DNA of 64,000 nucleotides from Chondrosia reniformis (Eukaryota > Porifera > Demospongiae > Chondrillida > Chondrillidae): assembly GCA_947172415.1 (NCBI GenBank), contig OX359191.1, positions 1,116,001-1,180,000 on the forward strand, read 5' to 3'. Under the pieces are notes generated by a model that saw only the letters and a program-made list of their open reading frames with translations, was not told the DNA's origin and ran no database searches. The translations under genes were made by a program, and so were the position numbers. Positions 60,801 to 64,000 of the stretch are shown here, piece by piece (within the stretch, counting starts at the first letter, position 1; each line of letters opens with the position of its first letter).

Positions 60801-63696
60801 TACATATTAGATGACCTCTCTTTATTAGCTTCTGATAGTAAATAGTTAAATTAAATGGTAATTATAGCAGAAGTTATATTTAATTGAAGTCCTTTGATGT
60901 GTCAAAGATCACATAGTTATGTTGATTGATTTACTAAGGCTTCTGAGGGTTGGCCCTGATTTTGTCCATTCAGGGAAGCACTACCATCTTCTGCCCAAGA
61001 AGCCACTATTGAATTCCCATCTTGCTGCATGACCCATCACCATGGTTACTATGATTACAGATGTTTTATTTGTGATTGGTAGTTGATTGACATTTGAGTA
61101 ATTTATAGTGAAGGAAGTACTATCTAGCATCTCCTAGGAAACTGAACCATAAATTGCTTAAAACACTTACTGTATATGTACATATGTACATTTCTGGCTA
61201 CTCTTTGTGGTATGGAATGTCATATTGATCTCATCTGAATTGCCATGTTTAATTCTTTCCATGACTGACCATGCTATATTCCTCTTTTGCAGATGCATTG
61301 ATAAGCTATACATGTACGGGAACCCATATAACCTGTAATATTAAACTTTGAGGGGGCATGCTAGTTCAATATGCTTTGTTATTAAATTAGTAATTAGATT
61401 TTCTTCTGGTGGAGGGGAGAGGGGAGCAAATTACCACACCCTAAAAGAAACACTGGTGGTTAATTGTTGAGCTTGTCGTAGCATTATGAAACAAGAATTT
61501 CGAGATGTATGTATATATGTAAGTACGTATGTCTTCAGGGCAGAGATAACAAACTGTTTTTTTTTAACAGTATAGGAAACTTCTATAGTTATAAAGGACC
61601 TAATTTCACTTAATAGTTTTGACTATTATATTATTTTTTAATTTCTGTTGCAGTGACATATTTAATGGTCCCGACCACTTCATCTTAACAGGATTTGACT
61701 CTTTGTATATTCTCTCTGGATCTCCATATACTAGTGGCCCTACATTACATATGTACGTATGTTCAAAGCTTTAGTTAATGAAGCTTCAATCACCCAAATC
61801 AGAAATACAACAGTACTCTGTTCCAGTTTTATTAACTTTATGGGTGTGGATGTTGAAATTGAAAGATATCCTATTACTTTTCAGGGTGGAATGTCATGCA
61901 TACAAGCGACTGAAAGTAGTGCCTGATCAACAATATCTAATAGCTGCTAGGGCTTGTTGGATTTGAGATCTATGTGATTTATAGGTAGATTACCCCTACT
62001 GTATACAGAGACTACCTCACTATAAAGACTGCTCCTATACAGAGACTACCTCTCTATAAAGACTGCTCCTATACAGAGACTACCTCTTTATAAAGACTGC
62101 TCCTATACAGAGACTACCTCACTATAAAGACTGCTCCTATACAGAGACTACCTCACTATAAAGACTGCTCCTATACAGAGACTACCTTTCTTTGGCTATG
62201 TGAAGTTTCATTACATGTTCCTGTACCACCTGTCTGTTCTTCTCACTGTAGACTGAGCGTGATGTTAGTGTGCGGAAGAGGGCTGTGGATCTGCTCTATG
62301 CCATGTGTGACCATTCCAACGCTGAAGTTGTCGTTAAGGAACTCCTCGATTATCTCAAGACCAAAGCCGACTACACTATTCGTGAGGAGTTGGTAAGTTT
62401 GGAAATATGAACTCTCAGTAATGAGTGAGATTGTGCAGTGAAGCATCCTTAAATAGAGCTCATTGTTGGTGTTACCTCTTTAGTCAGGACACTACATAGT
62501 GTCACCTCTCTAGCGAGGACACCAGTGTCACCTCTCTAGCGAGGACACCAGTGTCACCTCTCTAGCGAGGACACCAGTGTCACCTCTCTGGTGAAGACAC
62601 CAGTGTCACCTCTCTAGTGAGGACACTTGTATCACCTCTCTAGTGAGGACACCAGTGTCACCTCTCTGGTGAGGACACCAGTGTCACCTCTCTGGTGAGG
62701 ACACCAGTGTCACCTCTCTGGTGAGGACACCAGTGTCACCTCTCTGGTGAGGACACCAGTGTCACCTCTCTAGCGGGGACACCAGTGTCACCTCTCTAGC
62801 GGGGACACCTGTGTCACCTCTCTGGTGAGGACACCAGTGTCACCTCTCTGGTGAGGACACCAGTGTCACCTCTCTGGTGAGGACACCAGTGTCACCTCTC
62901 TAGCGAGGACACCAGTGTCACCTCTCTAGTGAGGACACCAGTGTCACCTCTCTAGTGAGGACACCAGTGTCACCTCTCTGGTGAGGACACTTGTATCACC
63001 TCTCTAGTGAGGACACTTGTATCACCTCTCTAGTGAGGACACCAGTGTCACCTCTCTGGTGAGGACACCAGTGTCACCTCTCTGGTGAGGACACTTGTAT
63101 CACCTCTCTAGTGAGGACACTTGTATCACCTCTCTGGTGAGGACACCAGTGTCACCTCTCTGGTGAGGACACCAGTGTCACCCCTCTAGTGAGGACACCA
63201 GTGTCACCTCTCTAGCGAGGACACCAGTGTCACCTCTCTAGTGAGGACACCAGTGTCACCTCTCTGGTGAGGACACTTGTATCACCTCTCTAGTGAGGAC
63301 ACTCTAGTAATGCTGTTATTGCTGAAGCAAAGTTAACCTGAGAATGTGTAAAAATTCTCATTAAAACTGTAATGGGGAATTCTAGGAAATGTGTATATTG
63401 ATTTACTCCTGTATCCATCCTCCCCAAGTGGGTGTAACAGAGGTGTGACATCCGTATATGTCTTAGTGTCAAATATCACTTACTCATTAACTACCACTAT
63501 TCACTGTATACAGGTACTAAAGATTGCCATTTTAGCAGAAAAATTTGCGCCTGATAGTGAATGGTATGTAAACACCATGTTGAACCTGATTAGGTGGGCA
63601 GGGGATTATGTATCAGAGGAGGTGTGGCATAGAGTCATCCAGGTCATCATAAACAGAGAAGATGTACAAGGCTATGCAGCTAAAACCTGTTTTGAA
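42809..63696 (+). CDS. AP2A: AP-2 complex subunit alpha (alpha-adaptin), N-terminal half, 11 exons
   Basis: Large subunit of the heterotetrameric AP-2 clathrin adaptor, which links cargo and PIP2 at the plasma membrane to clathrin. Coding exons: 42809-42869, 46759-46827, 50491-50630, 51370-51563, 52537-52666, 54724-54825, 55306-55482, 57786-57874, 58740-58908, 62252-62392 and 63514-63696. All introns are GT-AG and all phases match, giving 485 uninterrupted codons. The product follows the alpha-adaptin trunk throughout: MRGL/VFIQDIR near the start, [20 protein letters not shown], then [16 protein letters not shown] (KKKY at 52-55, equivalent to the PIP2-binding Lys cluster), [61 protein letters not shown] and [12 protein letters not shown]. 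Family members are about 940-980 aa. The rest of the trunk, the hinge and the appendage lie beyond the window. The call rests on whole-length resemblance to alpha rather than beta, gamma, delta or epsilon large chains. The start ATG is preceded by CAAC and aligns with the family's N-terminus, slightly shorter than the vertebrate protein. Confidence 0.96.
43228..43262. repeat. (ACAT)n/(TACG)n microsatellite
   Basis: Alternating ACATACATACAT then ACGTACGTATG. It is palindromic in part. Confidence 0.85.
43851..44015 (-). mobile_element. Interspersed repeat family R1
   Basis: Reverse copy: TGACCCAGTGGAGCAGAAG, CTGTATCTTCATCCAAAGC, GTTTAGTTCCCTATAGG, AGGCATAGCATG, GGTGTATTAGATT. Its minus-strand frame resembles that of the copy at 56322, because both are the same repeat and not because it is a gene. 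Confidence 0.85.
44828..44945 (-). mobile_element. Second copy of the 7141-7360 element family
   Basis: GGAGTGCTTGTTGCAGTCAT and then GTCAGCAACATGAATTTACT and GGAGGTCTTCATCAGCAAT match the reverse complement of 7266-7350 and the left edge near 7150. Confidence 0.7.
45884..46045. repeat. Cluster of TACGTA/GTACGTAC palindromes
   Basis: Repeated GTACGTACAT, CTACGTACGTATGTATG, ACGTATACGTACTT and ATGTACGTACATATG occur within 160 bp. Every second tetranucleotide step is self-complementary. Confidence 0.7.
46759..46827 (+). CDS. AP2A: AP-2 alpha coding exon 2
   Basis: The acceptor TTTTTAG is followed by [18 protein letters not shown] and RSKFK. The donor is AAA|GTATGT. The N-terminal alpha-adaptin helix is clearly conserved. 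Confidence 0.95.
46886..47360. repeat. GC-rich 22-bp minisatellite, ~22 copies
   Basis: The unit GGTGGGGCAGGAGTGGTGTG plus TG has sporadic variants (GCGGGGCTGG, GGTGCGTGG). It is strikingly G-rich on the + strand and starts about 60 bp after the exon 2 donor. The long open frames on both strands (CVGGAGVV and [12 protein letters not shown] repeats) come from the array itself. The unit resembles the 22-bp array at 2785-2952. Confidence 0.97.
47815..48596. mobile_element. Pogo/Tigger-like non-autonomous transposon (MITE)
   Basis: The left end CAGTGAAACCTCCGAATAAC and the right end, read inward on the other strand, CAGTAAAACCTCTAATAGCG form terminal inverted repeats of the pogo/Tigger (Tc1/mariner superfamily) type. 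TA dinucleotides flank both ends (47813-47814 and 48597-48598), the expected target-site duplication. Further internal copies of CGGACA/ACCTCCGA lie near both ends. At 782 bp with no transposase frame, it would depend on an enzyme supplied elsewhere. Confidence 0.9.
50491..50630 (+). CDS. AP2A: AP-2 alpha coding exon 3
   Basis: TTTCACAG acceptor and ATT|GTGAGT donor. It encodes [17 protein letters not shown] onward, with the PIP2-binding Lys/Tyr cluster and the [16 protein letters not shown] helix. Confidence 0.96.
51185..51300 (+). mobile_element. Interspersed repeat family R1, 5' fragment
   Basis: AATCTGACACAG, TACTTTAGAGTAAAAGGCC and GGGAACTAAACCTAGTGAG are present. The copy is truncated before the CACCCTTCATCAGTGA block. 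Confidence 0.75.
51370..51563 (+). CDS. AP2A: AP-2 alpha coding exon 4
   Basis: CCTTTAG acceptor and GG|GTAAGC donor, phase 2. It encodes [19 protein letters not shown] through EIPKLIVAG, matching the third to fifth trunk helices. Confidence 0.94.
51588..51771. repeat. 36-bp minisatellite, 5 copies
   Basis: The unit TATAAATATGTACTTTTATG plus AAGGCATATGTACGTA starts about 25 bp after the exon 4 donor. The 36-bp period (12 codons) explains the open repeats on both strands ([12 protein letters not shown]). There is no evidence that they are translated. Confidence 0.95.
52160..52370. mobile_element. Foldback (hairpin) element in AP-2 alpha intron 4
   Basis: The left arm (AACCATACAGAAGTGGCATA ... 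CATCACTTCTGTGTTTGGTT, to about 52245) is matched as reverse complement by the right arm (about 52275-52355: AAACACAGAGTGATATG ... TATGCCACGTCTGTATGGTT). The arms are ~75-85 bp with a ~25-30 nt loop and a few mismatches. This is typical of a foldback MITE. Confidence 0.75.
52537..52666 (+). CDS. AP2A: AP-2 alpha coding exon 5
   Basis: TTTCACAG acceptor and ATA|GTAAGT donor. It encodes [19 protein letters not shown] through INDKHI. This is the most diverged trunk segment here but is colinear with the family. Confidence 0.9.
52680..53342. repeat. ~650-bp polypurine minisatellite with G24 run
   Basis: 19-20-bp units such as GGATGGGGAAGAGAGAGATA, GGAGGGGAAGAAAGAGATA and GGTAGG variants. They are almost purely purine on the + strand with isolated T. 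It begins about 15 bp after the exon 5 donor and contains 24 consecutive G at 52743-52766. The minus-strand SLSLPHPIS frames are repeat artefacts. Purine mirror-type tracts of this kind can form triplex or G-quadruplex structures (established DNA chemistry). Confidence 0.96.
54028..54124. repeat. 32-bp tandem repeat, 3 copies
   Basis: Three near-identical copies of AACTGGAACTCATGAAATG followed by TTCCGTGTGATT. Confidence 0.92.
54282..54676. repeat. GT-rich complex microsatellite
   Basis: About 395 bp of GTGTGTGATT, GTGTGTGACT, TATGTGTGTGA and GTGGGTATAGTGTGA modules in a higher-order pattern, ending about 48 bp before exon 6. The minus-strand HTHTITH frame is an artefact. Confidence 0.95.
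54724..54825 (+). CDS. AP2A: AP-2 alpha coding exon 6
   Basis: Exactly 34 codons, [10 protein letters not shown] through AAQRLHR. The acceptor is CCGGATAG and the donor AGG|GTGAGT. It joins exon 5 to give NDKHIGVVTA as in the family. Confidence 0.92.
54826..55305 (+). other. AP2A: AP-2 alpha intron 6
   Basis: A 480-bp GT-AG intron. Nothing notable was seen inside. Confidence 0.85.
55306..55482 (+). CDS. AP2A: AP-2 alpha coding exon 7
   Basis: 59 codons, [16 protein letters not shown] through EDILNRSQ, including the highly conserved PAPWLS. The acceptor is TTTCCTAG and the donor CAG|GTAGGT. Confidence 0.96.
55738..55945 (+). mobile_element. Interspersed repeat family R1
   Basis: Forward copy: AATCTAATGCATC, CATGCTATGCCGACTCTG, TATAGAGAACTAAATCTGG, CTTCTCCACCTGGTCAGAC, GGGAATTCCACCCTTCATC. 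Confidence 0.85.
56322..56560 (+). mobile_element. Interspersed repeat family R1, near full length
   Basis: One of the fullest copies: AATCTAAGATACCATTTTC, CTATAGGGAACTAAACCTG, GGATGAAGATACAGGAGTC, CTCCACTGGGTCAGACAGC, CACCCTTCATCAGTGATCC, ending near GAATCCTTGG. Confidence 0.88.
56640..56757 (-). mobile_element. Interspersed repeat family R1, partial reverse copy
   Basis: ATTCATCCAAAGTTCTCACC, TTAGTTCCCTATAGGC, AGTAGGCATAACATGTAGG and GGTGTATTAGAC. It lies ~80 bp after a forward copy, making an inverted pair. Confidence 0.82.
56948..57170 (+). mobile_element. Interspersed repeat family R1, near full length
   Basis: AATCTAACACACTATTTTC, TACTTTAGAGTAAAAGGCC, CTCCACTGGGTCAGACAGC, CACCCTTCATCAGTGACCC. 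It is preceded by GTACATATAAAT, also found before the copy at 63793. Confidence 0.88.
57786..57874 (+). CDS. AP2A: AP-2 alpha coding exon 8
   Basis: [19 protein letters not shown] onward, one of the best conserved stretches of alpha-adaptin. The acceptor is CCAACAG and the donor AG|GTGAGT. Confidence 0.96.
58055..58206. repeat. 34-bp minisatellite, ~4.5 copies
   Basis: The unit is CACATTAGAGAGGTAGCTAC followed by TATATACAGGTGGT. Its complement contains ACCTCTCTAATGTG, a pogo-TIR-like core. It lies in AP-2 alpha intron 8. Confidence 0.95.
58740..58908 (+). CDS. AP2A: AP-2 alpha coding exon 9
   Basis: [18 protein letters not shown] through TVISSLK, with [12 protein letters not shown]. The acceptor is TTTGCAG and the donor AAG|GTAACT. 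Confidence 0.96.
58909..62251 (+). other. AP2A: AP-2 alpha intron 9
   Basis: A 3.3-kb GT-AG intron. It has a (TACG)n patch at 59138-59165 and a 34-bp minisatellite near the 3' end. Otherwise it is plain AT-rich sequence with no supportable coding frame. Confidence 0.8.
61993..62189. repeat. 34-bp minisatellite, ~6 copies (same family as 13450-14053)
   Basis: The repeats of TATACAGAGACTACCTC and CTATAAAGACTGCTCC are the same unit as the 13.4-kb array. The array stops about 60 bp before exon 10. Confidence 0.96.
62252..62392 (+). CDS. AP2A: AP-2 alpha coding exon 10
   Basis: [20 protein letters not shown] through YTIREEL. The acceptor is CACTGTAG and the donor TTG|GTAAGT. Confidence 0.96.
62471..63303. 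repeat. 26-bp minisatellite, ~32 copies
   Basis: The unit GTCACCTCTCTAGTGAGGAC plus ACCAGT has alternating variants (TAGCGAGG, TGGTGAGG, ACTTGTATC). It fills most of AP-2 alpha intron 10 (62393-63513). The interspersed variant types suggest blocks amplified several times. Confidence 0.97.
63514..63696 (+). CDS. AP2A: AP-2 alpha coding exon 11 (last exon in window)
   Basis: [19 protein letters not shown] through [15 protein letters not shown]. The acceptor is TATACAG and the donor GAA|GTGAGC. The gene continues past the right edge. Confidence 0.95.
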
Positions 63697-63792
63697 GTGA
63701 GCCATTTGTACTTGCTATATGTTCCATGTTTACCTATAGCTAAGTATGTATGAATAAATAATTTTTCTATATATACATATGTACATATAAAT

Positions 63793-64000
63793 AATCTAAC
63801 ACACCATTTTCTTACATGCTATACATCTACTCCTGAGTAAAAGGCCTATAGGGAACTAAACCTAGTGAGAGCTTTGGATGAGGATGCAAGAGGTCTCTCC
63901 TTATACCTTTCTTCTCCACTGGGCCAGACAGTTGTTTCTGGGAGTTCTACCCTTCATCAGTGACCCTGGGAATGTTTGTCTTCTTCTTAATCTTGGGAAT
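63793..64000 (+). mobile_element. Interspersed repeat family R1 (runs into window end)
   Basis: AATCTAACACACCATTTTC, GAGTAAAAGGCCTATAGGG, CTCCACTGGGCCAGACAG, CTACCCTTCATCAGTGACC. It lies in AP-2 alpha intron 11 and is cut by the window edge. Confidence 0.87.

Overview
The window is AT-rich, intron-bearing animal nuclear DNA. It holds three protein-coding loci, all on the + strand, in a background of minisatellites, microsatellites and short interspersed repeats. Animal origin is supported by a two-finger GATA factor with the metazoan layout (one zinc finger per exon, an intron straight after the second finger's YYKLHK) and by an alpha-adaptin gene with GT-AG introns. The divergent GATA sequence outside the fingers and the abundant palindromic TACGTA/GTACGTAC motifs make an early-branching invertebrate such as a sponge plausible. 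That placement is inference and is not proven here.

Layout. (1) 1-7966 is gene-free as far as can be seen and holds four tandem arrays. (2) 7967-8812 is a long 3'-terminal coding exon of an unidentified acidic, Pro/Gln-rich protein, followed by AATAAA at 8932. (3) 8953-36040, about 27 kb, has no convincing gene. It carries a 34-bp minisatellite (13450-14053), several copies of a roughly 200-bp interspersed repeat and a nested inverted-repeat element at 21461-21874. (4) 36144-42015 is a complete four-exon GATA transcription factor (389 aa) with a TATA box and a possible GATA site upstream. (5) From about 42530 to the right edge lies the 5' half (11 coding exons, 485 codons) of the AP-2 clathrin adaptor alpha subunit gene, which starts only about 0.5 kb after the GATA stop and runs out of the window.

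The AP-2 alpha introns are a hot spot for repeats. They contain a 22-bp GC-rich array, a 782-bp pogo/Tigger-like MITE with TA target duplications, a 36-bp array, an about 200-bp foldback element, a 650-bp polypurine tract with a 24-G run, a GT-rich array, and 32-, 34-, 34- and 26-bp arrays. Three minisatellite families, at four loci, share a core ACCTCTCTA that resembles the terminal inverted repeat of pogo/Tigger transposons. The MITE in intron 2 gives a local example of such a TIR. This is the most interesting structural pattern seen.

The two identified genes have unrelated jobs: lineage transcription control, and clathrin-mediated endocytosis at the plasma membrane. No functional link beyond adjacency is visible. 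No rRNA, CRISPR, operon or intact autonomous transposon was found.
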